Shown: one piece after another, positions 1 through 8,230 of the stretch
Layout of the letters: each line of letters opens with the position of its first letter
Numbering within the stretch: the stretch's first letter is position 1
The notes under the pieces: model-generated
The model's database searches: none
What the model was told of the DNA's origin: nothing
Seen by the model: the letters and a program-made list of their open reading frames with translations, nothing else
Program-made: the position numbers and the translations under genes
Assembly (NCBI RefSeq): GCF_000718985.1
Contig: NZ_JODL01000044.1
Location: 1-64,000, forward strand
DNA length: 64,000 bases
Direction of reading: 5' to 3'
From: Streptomyces megasporus
Lineage (GTDB): Bacteria > Actinomycetota > Actinomycetes > Streptomycetales > Streptomycetaceae

Positions 1-1
1 C

Positions 2-85
2 CAGGGCGGCGAGGTCGTGAAGACCATCGTCGGTGCCAAGCCCAAGGCCGCCATCGAGCGCGACCTCGCCGAGTTCATCGGCTGA
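2..85 (+). CDS. Thioredoxin, C-terminal end (cut by window edge)
   Basis: Only the last 27 residues are inside the window. They contain the thioredoxin C-terminal pattern QGGEVVKTIVGAKPK followed by the final amphipathic helix, ending at TGA. The active-site CxxC and the start lie outside, so it cannot be said whether the gene is intact. The first 77 bases of the window recur without a mismatch at 22515-22591, in a second, broken thioredoxin. The family reduces protein disulfides in the cytosol. Confidence 0.75.
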   Translation, partial: QGGEVVKTIVGAKPKAAIERDLAEFIG

Positions 86-158
86 CAACCGGCAACCGGT
101 ACGCCCCAACCGCTCCCCGTCCTCACAGATCCCGAACCGGCCCACCGGCCACCGTGGT

Positions 159-626
159 TCAAGCCTCCCCCTGTGCCGCCCCCGAGCACGCGGCCTCGCC
201 TTGACGCGGCCGGCAGCCCGACTCGGCGTGGCCGATGTCGGTGAACCCCACCACCAGCCGCAGGGTGCGGCGGCCGCCACCTTTGAAGTAGACCTCCTGC
301 AGGCCTTCGGCGACCACGGCCCGCAGCCGGGCGTCGGGGGCGCCGGCGGCCCGGGCCTTGAACAGCCGCCGTGCGTAGACGGGCGGCAGGCGCCGGGTGA
401 TGCGCCGCATCCGGCCGTCGTCACTGGTGCCGGGGGCGGCGGTGAACCCGAACCGGGCGCGGGCCTCCACCACGATCCCGGTGCCGGTGGCGGCCTGGCG
501 GCGCCACCGGGCTTCCCACCCCCTGATCACCGGTGGACAGCAGCAGAGCCCCACCACGACCCCGCCGGTGACGAACTCGAAGACAGGCTGCCGTAAGGCG
601 CCATGTGGCACCGCAGGCAGCGGCAC
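159..626 (-). CDS. Hypothetical protein
   Basis: I do not recognise the family. The reverse-strand frame has strongly G/C-biased third positions over about 140 codons, which favours real coding over the opposite-strand frames. A GTG start at 626 gives 155 residues: a hydrophobic Cys-rich stretch near residues 17-35, then an Arg-rich middle, then a segment around GRRTLRLVVGFTDIG. That last segment has a diverged copy at about 22599-22700, again next to a thioredoxin tail, so the two genes appear to travel together. It could be a degenerate gene rather than an active one. Confidence 0.4.
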   Translation of the reverse strand: MPLPAVPHGALRQPVFEFVTGGVVVGLCCCPPVIRGWEARWRRQAATGTGIVVEARARFGFTAAPGTSDDGRMRRITRRLPPVYARRLFKARAAGAPDARLRAVVAEGLQEVYFKGGGRRTLRLVVGFTDIGHAESGCRPRQGEAACSGAAQGEA

Positions 627-656
627 CGTACGGTGAGATCCACAACCAGTGCCGCA

Positions 657-950
657 TCAGGCATCGTTCGCCCTGTCGACGACCTCGCGTAGCCGTTCGT
701 CGGCGGCATGGCGGTTCCGCCAGATGATGCAGCGGCGGATCATGCTGCCCTGCTCCTCGTGGCTGGAGTGCTCGGTGCCATCCAGCGCGAAGTGGCGCAG
801 GGCGGTGAACCGGGCCTCGATGCGGTTCAGCCAGGGATTGTTGGTCGGCGTGTAGGCGAGCTCGACGTTGTTCGCCTCGGCCCGGTTGCCGACTCGCGTG
901 TCCTTCCTCGCCGTCGGGTGTGGGGAGAAATTGTCGCGCACGAACGTCGC
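657..950 (-). pseudogene. IS630-family transposase, C-terminal fragment
   Basis: Reading on the minus strand, the frame carries the C-terminal third of an IS630 DDE transposase: DNFSPH (second catalytic Asp region), NNVELAYTPTNNPWLNRIEA (third catalytic acidic residue), then SMIRRCIIWRNRHA, ending at a normal C terminus. The N-terminal two thirds are missing. Sequence upstream of about 950 no longer matches the family. A complementary N-terminal piece sits at 2100-2875 on the opposite strand. It is inactive by itself. Confidence 0.85.
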
Positions 951-1054
951 CGGCCTGTCCGCGCTCACCGCCGTCTCGCCCTGGGCGCCGGGGTCCGCGA
1001 GCGCCGCTGCGCAAGGTCAGGCCACTGGTTGCCGCACACCCTCAAAGAATGCAT

Positions 1055-1066
1055 ACTTGCACAAGT
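1055..1066. promoter_or_regulatory. Candidate ArsR operator
   Basis: ACTTG-CA-CAAGT is a perfect 5-bp inverted repeat that runs into the GTG start of the ArsR gene at 1065. There is no Shine-Dalgarno sequence before this start, so a leaderless, self-repressed message is plausible. This is inferred from position and symmetry only. Confidence 0.45.
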
Positions 1067-1448
1067 GAGCAACGAAAGTTCCCCGGTGGGAGACCTGGGT
1101 GCAGTGCTGTCGCACCAGCTGTTCCGTGCCCTGGGCGACCCCACCCGTATCCGCCTGGTCGACCTGCTCGCCGAGCGCTGCCGAGCCTGCTCGGTCTCCG
1201 AGTTGGCGGACTGCCTGGACGTCGACCTGTCCGTGGTCTCCCGGCACCTCGCCCTCCTGCGCGCCGCCGGCGTGCTGCGCGCGGCGAAGCAGGGACGCAT
1301 GGTCTTGTACGAGATCCAGTTCGACGCCCTCGCCGAATCGCTGCGGGGCATCGCCGACGCGCTGGAGCGCGCCAGGGACGACTTCGTCTCGTCCGCACCC
1401 TGCACACCGTCCACCGACACCGATTCCGAGAAGGGAACGGCACCATGA
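1065..1448 (+). CDS. ArsR/SmtB-family metal(loid) sensor
   Basis: 127 residues with the winged-helix ArsR fold: LGDPTRIRLVDLL, then the recognition helix VSRHLALLRAAGVL and the wing RMVLYEI. Cysteines at 39, 42 and 50 sit just before and within the DNA-binding helices, with a fourth at 113, the kind of arrangement used by Cys-ligating sensors of As, Hg, Cd or Pb. The GTG start was chosen because the frame upstream has no ArsR similarity. The stop overlaps the start of the DUF2703 gene by four bases (ATGA), so the two are co-translated. Which metal it senses cannot be decided here. Confidence 0.85.
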   Translation: MSNESSPVGDLGAVLSHQLFRALGDPTRIRLVDLLAERCRACSVSELADCLDVDLSVVSRHLALLRAAGVLRAAKQGRMVLYEIQFDALAESLRGIADALERARDDFVSSAPCTPSTDTDSEKGTAP

Positions 1449-1981
1449 GCACCACGACCCACGCCCCCGCGGCGGCGGACACCCCGCCCTCCGCCGCCGA
1501 GTCGACCCGGCTCGCCGTCGAATACTGGACCGTGGCCATGGACGGGCAGTCCTCCTGCGGCTCCTGCGACGCGACCCGCGCCGTGGTCGACGGCGCAATG
1601 GAAGCCGCGCGCCCGCTGGCCATACGGCTCGGAATCCACCTCGAGGTGCTGCCGCGCACGGTCGCCACCTGGGCAGAGGCGCTCGACCACGGCATCGTCG
1701 CCTCGCCGACCATCCGCGCCGCCGGCTTCGAGCTGTGCCCCTCCCACCCGGACACCTCCGAGAGCAGGGTGTGGCAGTGGCGGGGACGGCAGACCGCCTC
1801 GCTGCCCGAAGAGGCCGCGCTCGACCTGCTCCTGCGGGCCCTGGCAGCGCGCAGCACGCAGATCGGTGAGTACCTGGAGCGCGGCGGTCCGTCCGCCTAC
1901 CTTCGCAGGTTCCTGCTGGAGCGGCCCGCCCCCCGGCCCGCTGCGGACACCTCCTGCGGCGCGGCAACCGACTGCGGCTGA
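1445..1981 (+). CDS. DUF2703 thioredoxin-like protein
   Basis: 178 residues. The core LAVEYWTVAMDGQSSCGSCD starts like a thioredoxin-fold beta strand followed by a CGSC pair at about residues 37-40, then a long helix and a proline-preceded strand (ASPTIRAAGFEL). These features fit DUF2703, a family often found in mercury, arsenic and cadmium gene sets. No signal peptide, so cytosolic. The C terminus adds two more cysteines in a Cys-Gly rich tail. Translational coupling to the ArsR gene suggests an auxiliary metal-binding or thiol-exchange protein under that repressor; its chemistry is unknown. Confidence 0.75.
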   Translation: MSTTTHAPAAADTPPSAAESTRLAVEYWTVAMDGQSSCGSCDATRAVVDGAMEAARPLAIRLGIHLEVLPRTVATWAEALDHGIVASPTIRAAGFELCPSHPDTSESRVWQWRGRQTASLPEEAALDLLLRALAARSTQIGEYLERGGPSAYLRRFLLERPAPRPAADTSCGAATDCG

Positions 1982-2099
1982 GCGCGGACGACGCGGGGCC
2001 GCCCCCGGTGGGGTGAGGATGTCGCAGGCGGCGCAGGCCCTCGCGGAGGGCCTGCGCCCGTGGCGCCGTGACGCGCGGTTCGGGTGCTGGTCCAAACGG

Positions 2100-2875
2100 C
2101 GCGGTGTCGCCAGGCCGTGCGGGTGGCAGAACGAGCACGCGTCCGCGAGATCGATGACGATGAGGGGCAGCGCCTGCCGCGGATTATCCGTGGAGGCACC
2201 GGGGCGGTGGTGACCTGGCGGCGGACCCAGATGGTGCTGCTGTCCGCGCAGGGCATGCCCGCGACGAAGATCGCCGAGGTGACCTTCAGCAGCCCGAACC
2301 GGGTGCGGGACGTGCTCCACAACGTCAACGCAGACGGCTTCGCCTCGCTCTGCCCGAACTACCAGGGCGGCCGCCCCCGGACCTTCACCCTGCCCGAGCG
2401 GCGCGAGATCAAGAAGATCGCCAAGTCCACCCCGGCCGAGCACGGCCTGCCGTTTTCGACCTGGAGCCTGGCCAAGCTCGCCGACTTCCTGGTCGCTTAA
2501 GGGGGTGGTCGACGACGTCGGCCACGAGGGCCTGCGGGTGCTGCTCCGCGCGGAGGGCGTGTCGTTTCCACGCGTGAAGACATGGAAGACCTCCCGCGAC
2601 CCGGACTACGCGGCCAAGAAGGCCCGCGTCGAGCACCTCTACGCGATCGCCGACGGCGAGGTCATACCCGAGGCGGGCGAGCCCGACATCGTCTTCTGCC
2701 TCGGTGAGTTCGGGCCTTTGAATCCCCAGCCCCACCCGGGGCGGCAGTGGGCCGAGGTCGGCGGCAAGGGCAAGGACCAAGGCGGCGGGCCACGCCCGAG
2801 GCGGCGGGCGACTTGCACCCGCCCGCACGGCGTCCGGCGCCTGTTCGCCGCCTACGATCTTCGACACCGGTACGG
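2100..2875 (+). pseudogene. IS630-family transposase, N-terminal fragment with frameshift
   Basis: The frame ending at 2500 carries the helix-turn-helix part (RRTQMVLLSAQGMPATKIAE, then RRGREIKKI-type linker and FSTWSLAKLADFLVA). A stop and a one-base shift follow, and the protein resumes at 2505 with HEGLRVLLRAEGVSF through FAAYDL near 2860. The first catalytic motif reads CLGEFGPLN where active members have CLDEFGP, so a catalytic Asp is lost as well. Everything downstream is missing where a YxiG-like gene begins on the other strand. Confidence 0.85.
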
Positions 2876-2994
2876 GGATCCGCGGTCGCGTGGACGATGA
2901 CCTCGTAGTCGCGCATGTAGCTGGTGTAACCGTGGTGCACGACGGCCTGATCGAAGATCTCGTCCAGCATCTGTTCGAGCACTGCGGCGTCCAT
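2862..2994 (-). pseudogene. YxiG-like protein, N-terminal stub
   Basis: The minus-strand frame starting at ATG 2994 encodes EQMLDEIFDQAVVHHGYTSY and MRDYEVIVHATADPRTG, the start of a small conserved actinobacterial YxiG-like protein. Similarity stops near 2865, exactly where the transposase fragment on the other strand ends. The IS element or a later rearrangement cut the gene after about 43 residues. Function unknown. Confidence 0.6.
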
Positions 2995-3088
2995 GCCGCC
3001 GTTCCACCCCAGGGAATCAGACCTCCGACAGCGAGACGTGTACCAGCGTCAGGCGCTGAGAACCTCACAGAGATCGCCCGGACAAGCC

Positions 3089-3817
3089 CTAGCCGAGGTA
3101 GGTGGTTACGGCGGCGAAGAGGGCGAAGCCGGTGACGAGGTAGAAGCTGTCCCAGCGGCTTTCGGCGGCTTCGTGTGCTTCGGGGATCATTTCCTCGATC
3201 ACAACGCTGAGGAGGGCACCGCCGGTGAAGGCGAGGACGGACAGGGTGAGCAGGTCGGGTGCGTCGCGCAGGGCGAGGTAGCCCAGGGCGGCGCCGGTGA
3301 GGACGGGCAGGGCGAAGGCGGCCGCGGAGATCAGCCGTCCGCGGCGGGAGACGCGGGCGCGGCGCAGGGCGGCTGTGGTGGCGAAGCCTTCGGGGAGGTC
3401 GGCGGGGGCTTGGCCGAGGGCGAGGAGGAGTCCGAGGGTGGGGTCGATGACGGTGCCGGTGCCGATCAGGATGCCGTCGCTGAACAGGTCCAGGGCGGTG
3501 CCGCTGTAGATGGCGTAGGGCGCGGCGCTGCCGCCGCTGGCGCTGCGGGCTTGGAGGTGGCCGGCGAATCGGTCGACGCCGAGGAAGAGTCCGGCGCCGG
3601 CGATGAAGGCCAGTAGCGGTGCCCAGGCCGGGTCGGCCTCCAGGGCGCGGGGCATCAGTTCCAGGCCGATCACGGCGATGACGATGCCGGTGGCCAGGTG
3701 CAGGGCGGCGCTCAGTAGCCGTCCGGAGGAGGGGAGCACTTCGGACAGTACGCCTCCGGCGAGGTTCGCCGCGGCCGGTACCAGGGCGAGGAGGAGCACG
3801 GTGCCCAGTTCGTTCAC
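3089..3817 (-). CDS. ZIP-family divalent metal transporter
   Basis: 242 residues, start GTG 3817. About eight hydrophobic segments. TM4/TM5-type motifs of ZIP carriers are visible: YSGTALDLFSDGILIGTG and ALGQAPADLPEGFATTA, plus VVIEEMIPEAHE with acidic and His residues. ZIP proteins move Zn, Mn, Fe or Cd across the inner membrane toward the cytosol. It lies downstream of and on the same strand as the cmtR-like operon, 190 bases after the broken methyltransferase, so co-transcription is possible. Whether it serves uptake of an essential metal in a resistance island is unclear. Confidence 0.85.
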   Translation of the reverse strand: MNELGTVLLLALVPAAANLAGGVLSEVLPSSGRLLSAALHLATGIVIAVIGLELMPRALEADPAWAPLLAFIAGAGLFLGVDRFAGHLQARSASGGSAAPYAIYSGTALDLFSDGILIGTGTVIDPTLGLLLALGQAPADLPEGFATTAALRRARVSRRGRLISAAAFALPVLTGAALGYLALRDAPDLLTLSVLAFTGGALLSVVIEEMIPEAHEAAESRWDSFYLVTGFALFAAVTTYLG

Positions 3818-4007
3818 CGTGCACCGCCGTAGTGCTTCGCCGTCTGCGGCGGGGGTGGGGTGCGGGGGTGGTTCATGGGCTGCTCCGCTGGGGTGCCGGG
3901 GTTACCGGGTCAGCTTGGCCGGTGGTGGCTGCCTGAAGGTGTCGCAACGCGCCTGGACGGGCTTGGAGTGGCGGCATTGGTCGGTGCGGTGGGAGAGAGG
4001 CCCGGTG

Positions 4008-4621
4008 TCAGGCGGTTCGTCTGCCGACGCCGGGTGGGAAGCGCCCGGCCCGGGCCGTATAGGCGGCGTAGGCGGAGCCGTGGACGGCCGCCAGGTAGGG
4101 CTCCTCCACGACGCGGACCTGCAGCCGCACCGCGCCACCAAAGCGGCCAGGGCCGGCAGCGCAACGGGGTTGGGCACCATCAGCGCGAGCCCGACCGCGG
4201 CGACGGCCATCCCGGTGAAGACCGGGTTGCGGACCTGGGCGAAGAGCCCAGTGGTGACCAGCGTGGTGCGCTCGCCGGCGTCCACACCCACCCGCCAGGA
4301 GGCGCCCATGGTGGTCTGGGCGGCCAGGGTGAACGCCATCCCGGCCGCGGTGAGCACCAGCCCGGCCCAGCGCAGGGCCGCCTCGCCGGTGCCGGGCAGG
4401 GCGGACAGTCCGGCGAGCGCGGCCGCCGGCGCGGCGGCGCCGCCGGGCAGGGCGGCGCCGAACAGCACCCCGGCCCACCAGGGGGCCGTGCCGGGACGGC
4501 CGGAGATGCCGCGGAAGCCCGCGTCGCCGGTGCGGCGGCGCTGCAGGACGGCCCGGACACCGAAGGCGGTCGCCGCCCAGCCGAGGTAGAGGGCGAGCGC
4601 CGCCCAGGCCCAGCCGGTCAC
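4008..4621 (-). pseudogene. Isoprenylcysteine-methyltransferase-like membrane protein, frameshifted
   Basis: Starts at GTG 4621, overlapping the lspA stop by four bases. The first ~160 residues match its intact paralogue at 8227-8832 (TTMGASWRVGVDAGERTTLVT; GLFAQVRNPVFTGM). Near 4130 one base is missing: the frame changes and the true C terminus (LQVRVVEEPYLAAVHGSAY, ending GRRTA) continues in another frame to 4008. The family (ICMT/PEMT fold) consists of multi-pass SAM-dependent methyltransferases. A sequencing indel is possible; otherwise it is a recent pseudogene. Confidence 0.75.
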
Positions 4622-5199
4622 CGACCCTCCCCCGCGTCGACAGACGGCACCGTCGCGGAGCCGGTGGGCGGGGAGTACCCCTGGTCGTCGGCGTCGACGC
4701 TCGTGCGGTCGGCTTGCCAGGAGAGGGCCACCAGCAGCAGGCCGCCACAGACGATGAAGACGTCGGCGAGGTTGAAGGTGGGCCACCAGCCGGTATGGAG
4801 GTAGTCGGTGACGACGCCGTCGGCGGCACGGTCGATGAGGTTCGCCATTGCGCCGCCCAGGACCGCGGCGAGGGAGGCGCCCCACAGGCGGCGGGCGGCC
4901 GGTGCGGTGCGCCACAAAACGGCCGCGACAGCCGTGGTGATGGCGCCGGTGACCGCGATGACGGCTCCGGCGGGGGCGTCGGCGGCGAAGGAGAACGCCA
5001 TGCCCGGGTTGAAAGCCAGACGCAGATCGAGCGGCCACGCCTCGATCGGCGCGTCGGCCAGCGCCCGCTCGGCCCATGCCTTGAGGCCCAGGTCGATACC
5101 GGCCAGGACACCGGCCGTCAGCAGCAGCCAGAGGCGGCGGGCCGCCGCCCGCCCCGCAGCGGGGGCTGCGGGACGGGCGGCGGTGCGGCCGGGGGTCAT
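4618..5199 (-). CDS. lspA: Lipoprotein signal peptidase II
   Basis: 193 residues, four hydrophobic segments. Conserved LspA blocks: FNPGMAFSF (about residues 63-71), GGAMANLIDR with catalytic Asp123, and FNLADVFI with catalytic Asp146. It cleaves diacylglyceryl-modified prolipoproteins at the membrane before the lipobox Cys. Its start overlaps the stop of the P1B ATPase (ATGA), so it belongs to the metal operon rather than a housekeeping locus. Lead-resistance operons elsewhere also recruit an LspA-type peptidase next to a P1B ATPase, which gives a precedent for a role in metal handling. Confidence 0.93.
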   Translation of the reverse strand: MTPGRTAARPAAPAAGRAAARRLWLLLTAGVLAGIDLGLKAWAERALADAPIEAWPLDLRLAFNPGMAFSFAADAPAGAVIAVTGAITTAVAAVLWRTAPAARRLWGASLAAVLGGAMANLIDRAADGVVTDYLHTGWWPTFNLADVFIVCGGLLLVALSWQADRTSVDADDQGYSPPTGSATVPSVDAGEGR

Positions 5200-7160
5200 G
5201 CCCGTGCTCCCACGGGGACCGGGGCGGCCTGCGCCACGGCGGCGGGTGCCGGGGGCAGCGGCTTGGCCCGCCCGGCCCGTACACCGTTGCCGATGACCAC
5301 GATCTCGGCGACCTCGTGCACGGCGACCACGGCGGCCAGGCCCAGGATGCCGAACAGGGCCAGCGGCATCAGGCCGATGACGATGGCCAGGGACAGGCCG
5401 ACGTTCTGCAGCATGATCCGCCGGGCGCGGCGGGCGTGGTCCAGGGCCTGTGGCAGGTGCCGCAGGTCCTCACCCATCAGGGCCACGTCCGCGGTCTCGA
5501 TCGCCACGTCGGTGCCCATCGCGCCCATCGCGATGCCCAGGTCCGCGGTGGCCAGGGCGGGGGCGTCGTTGACGCCGTCGCCGACCATCGCGGTGGACTG
5601 CCGGGTGCGCAACTCGGCGACGATGCGGGACTTGTCCTCCGGGCGCAGGTCGGCGTGGACGGTGTCGATCCCCGCCTGGGCGGCCAGCGCCTTGGCCGTG
5701 CGCTCGTTGTCGCCGGTCAGCATGGCCACCGTCAGGCCGCTCGCGTGGAGGCGGGAGACGACCTCGGCGGCCTCCGGCCGCAGCTCGTCGCGGACCGCGA
5801 TGGCGCCGATCACGCGGCCGTCGTCCTCGATGAGAACGGCGGTGGCACCGGCGGCCTGCATCTGCTCCACCCGTCCGGCCAGCTCGCCCGCCTCGATCCA
5901 GCCGGGCCGGCCTAGCCGGACCGGGCGGCCGTCGATCCGGCCGACCAGGCCCGCGCCGGTGACCGCGTCCACGTCGGTGGCCGGCGTCACATCACCGTCG
6001 GCGGCGGCGAGGATCGCCCGCGCCAGCGGGTGCTCGCTGCGGGCCTCCAGCGCGGCGGCAAGCCGCAGAACCTCCGCCTCGGTGGCGCCACCGGTGGCGG
6101 CGATGTCCACCACGGCCGGCCGGTTGCGGGTCAGGGTGCCGGTCTTGTCCAGCGCGACGGTACGTATACCGCCCAGGGCCTCCAGCGCGGCGCCGCCCTT
6201 GACCAGCACGCCGAGCTTGCTGGCCGCGCCGACCGCGGCGACCACGGTGACCGGCACGGAGATCGCCAGCGCGCACGGGGAGGCGGCGACGAGGACCACC
6301 AGGGCCCGCTCGATCCAGGTGGAAGCGTCGCCGAAGATGCTGCCGATGACCGCGATCAGCGCGGCGGCGACCATGATGCCGGGCACCATCGGCTTGGCGA
6401 TCTTGTCGGCGAGGCGCTGGCCGGCGCCCTTGCGGGACTGCTCGGCCTCCACGATCCTCACGATCCGCGCCAGGGAGTTGTCCTCGGCGGTCGTGGTGAC
6501 CTCGACCTCCAGCGCGCCGGTGCCGTTGATGGAACCGGCGAACACCTCCGAGCCGGCCTCGACCTCGACGGGCACGGATTCGCCGGTGATCGCGGAGAGG
6601 TCCAGGGCGGTGCGGCCGGAGCGGATGATGCCGTCGGTGGCGATCCGCTCGCCCGGCTTGACCACCATGATCTCGCCGATGCGCAGCTCGGCGGGCGCGA
6701 CGGTCTGCTCGACGCCGTCGCGCAGCACGGTGGCCTCATCCGGCACCAGGTTCAGCAGGGCGCGCAGGCCGCGCCGGGTGCGGGCCAGGGAGTACTCCTC
6801 CAGGCCCTCGCTGATGGAGAACAGGAAGGCCAGCATGGCGGCCTCGCCGACCTCGCCGAGGATCACCGCGCCGATGGCGGCGATCGTCATCAGCGTGCCG
6901 ACCCCGATCTTGCCCTTGGCCAGGCGCCGAAGCGTGGACGGTACGAAGGTCCAGGCACCTATCGCCAGGGCGAGGGCGTTGATCACCGTCACGACGGTGT
7001 CGGAGGCGCCGGACCAGCCGGCGGTCAGCCCGGCCAGCAGCAGCACACCGGCCGCCGCGGCGGCCCGCAGCTCACTGACTTCCCACAGCTTCTCCGGCTC
7101 GTGTTCCTCCTCGCCTTCGGTGGTCTTCTTCTCGTCGCCGCAGCCGCATGCGTCGCTCAT
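5196..7160 (-). CDS. P1B-type heavy-metal ATPase (Cd/Pb/Zn class)
   Basis: 654 residues. Cytosolic N terminus has a short Cys motif (ACGCGDE) instead of a full HMA domain and an acidic stretch. TGES at 192-195 (actuator), SPC at 294-296 (transmembrane metal site), DKTGT with phosphorylated Asp338, SEHP of the nucleotide domain, and GDGVNDAP are all intact. The cognate sensor upstream is CmtR-like, which in Mycobacterium responds to Cd and Pb, so export of these or Zn is likely. Start ATG 7160 overlaps the sensor stop; the stop overlaps lspA. Related to the 19.5 kb ATPase. Confidence 0.92.
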   Translation of the reverse strand: MSDACGCGDEKKTTEGEEEHEPEKLWEVSELRAAAAAGVLLLAGLTAGWSGASDTVVTVINALALAIGAWTFVPSTLRRLAKGKIGVGTLMTIAAIGAVILGEVGEAAMLAFLFSISEGLEEYSLARTRRGLRALLNLVPDEATVLRDGVEQTVAPAELRIGEIMVVKPGERIATDGIIRSGRTALDLSAITGESVPVEVEAGSEVFAGSINGTGALEVEVTTTAEDNSLARIVRIVEAEQSRKGAGQRLADKIAKPMVPGIMVAAALIAVIGSIFGDASTWIERALVVLVAASPCALAISVPVTVVAAVGAASKLGVLVKGGAALEALGGIRTVALDKTGTLTRNRPAVVDIAATGGATEAEVLRLAAALEARSEHPLARAILAAADGDVTPATDVDAVTGAGLVGRIDGRPVRLGRPGWIEAGELAGRVEQMQAAGATAVLIEDDGRVIGAIAVRDELRPEAAEVVSRLHASGLTVAMLTGDNERTAKALAAQAGIDTVHADLRPEDKSRIVAELRTRQSTAMVGDGVNDAPALATADLGIAMGAMGTDVAIETADVALMGEDLRHLPQALDHARRARRIMLQNVGLSLAIVIGLMPLALFGILGLAAVVAVHEVAEIVVIGNGVRAGRAKPLPPAPAAVAQAAPVPVGARA

Positions 7161-7555
7161 CGGGCACTCTCTTTACTCGTCAGGGCGGGTACGGCCGCCG
7201 CTGTTCCGTAGTTGGGGCAGAGCTGGACCGCCTCGCCGGTGGCCGCCAGCAGCTGCTCGGCGGCGGCCAGCAGATCCAGCAGTTCGGGGCGGGCCAGCGA
7301 GTACAGCGAGGCCCGCCCCTGGGGGCGGGAGTCGACCAGGCCGCAGTCGCGCAGGCAGGCCAGGTGCGCCGAGACCGTGGACTGGGCCAGCCCCACACAG
7401 CTCACCAGGTCCGTCACCCGCGCCTCGCCCTCGGCCAGGCGGCGCAGGATCGCCAGCCGGGCCGGATCGCCCAGCGACCGGAACAGCGCCACCGCAGCGG
7501 GCGGCGCCTCACAGGTGGTGGCCGCCGGTGCGGCCGCCGTACTATTCATCGTCAT
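7157..7555 (-). CDS. CmtR-like ArsR-family Cd/Pb sensor
   Basis: 132 residues from ATG 7555 (a second ATG at 7549 is possible). Winged helix: LGDPARLAILRRL, then STVSAHLACLRDCGLV. Cys67 and Cys71 within the recognition helix and Cys113 in the C-terminal tail reproduce the Cys57/61/102 pattern by which M. tuberculosis CmtR binds Cd(II) and Pb(II). First gene of the sensor-ATPase-lspA-methyltransferase operon, all joined by four-base overlaps. A perfect 8-bp inverted repeat overlaps its start codon and faces the divergent methyltransferase gene. Confidence 0.88.
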   Translation of the reverse strand: MTMNSTAAAPAATTCEAPPAAVALFRSLGDPARLAILRRLAEGEARVTDLVSCVGLAQSTVSAHLACLRDCGLVDSRPQGRASLYSLARPELLDLLAAAEQLLAATGEAVQLCPNYGTAAAVPALTSKESAR

Positions 7556-7565
7556 GGGACGATGA
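7546..7565. promoter_or_regulatory. CmtR-like operator (inverted repeat)
   Basis: TCATCGTC-ATGG-GACGATGA: 8-bp perfect arms, 4-bp spacer. It covers the first codons of the sensor gene and lies about 40 bases before the divergent methyltransferase, so one site could repress both directions. No Shine-Dalgarno precedes the sensor start, which suggests a leaderless transcript beginning in the operator. Confidence 0.65.
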
Positions 7566-7603
7566 TAGCCCGCTCCGCCGATGACATCTACGGAGGTCAT
7601 GCC

Positions 7604-8230
7604 ATGCTGATGAACCGGATCGAGAAGGCGGTGGTCGACAGCCCCGCCCGCCGGGCGCTGCAACGCTTCTACGAGGTCCCGGCCCTGCTCCGGCTGGCCG
7701 GCGGCCCGCTGCCGTCAGGGAGCCGGGCCGTGGAGATCGGCTGCGGCTCCGGCTACGGCACCCGGATGATCCTCGACCGGTTCGGCGCGGCCCGGGTCGA
7801 CGCGGTCGACCTGGACCCGGGCATGGTGGCCAGGGCCCGGCGGCGCCTGGCCGACCGGCCGGGCCGGGTCCGCCTTGAGGTGGGCGACGCCACGGACCTG
7901 CGGACCGTCTTCGGGGCCGAGGACGGTATGTACGACGCGGCGTTCGACTTCGCGATCATCCACCACATCCCCGACTGGCGCGCGGCCGTGGCCGAGACCG
8001 CCCGGATTCTCAAACCGGGCGGGGTGTTCGTCTTCGAGGAGGTCACCGCGCACGCCCTGGCCCGCCCCTCCTACCGGATCCTGTTCGACCACCCCGAACA
8101 CGACCGCTTCACCGCCGGTGACTTCCTCGCCGAACTCCCGCGCCACGGCCTGAAGGTGACGGGCGCGTTCACCCGGATCCGCGGCGACTACCTACTGGGC
8201 GTGGCCGCCCGGCAGCCGACGGCGAGGTGA
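7604..8230 (+). CDS. Class I SAM-dependent methyltransferase
   Basis: 208 residues. SAM-binding motif I VEIGCGSGYGTRM (about residues 44-56), motif II acidic VDAVDLDPGM, and post-motifs FAIIHHIPDWRAAVAETARI and LKPGGVFVFEEV. Strong Shine-Dalgarno GGAGGT at 7592-7597 fixes ATG 7604. Soluble and likely cytosolic. It is divergent from the CmtR-like gene across a shared operator and is joined by GTGA overlap to a membrane methyltransferase. Its substrate cannot be read from the sequence; metal or metalloid methylation, lipid or small-molecule methylation are all open. Confidence 0.8.
   Translation: MLMNRIEKAVVDSPARRALQRFYEVPALLRLAGGPLPSGSRAVEIGCGSGYGTRMILDRFGAARVDAVDLDPGMVARARRRLADRPGRVRLEVGDATDLRTVFGAEDGMYDAAFDFAIIHHIPDWRAAVAETARILKPGGVFVFEEVTAHALARPSYRILFDHPEHDRFTAGDFLAELPRHGLKVTGAFTRIRGDYLLGVAARQPTAR

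Noticed and set aside
4714..7584. Very long plus-strand open frame (956 codons) across the ATPase and lspA
   Set aside because: Antisense shadow: composition is Ser/Arg/Thr repeats, no domain, while the minus strand carries complete ATPase and LspA motifs.
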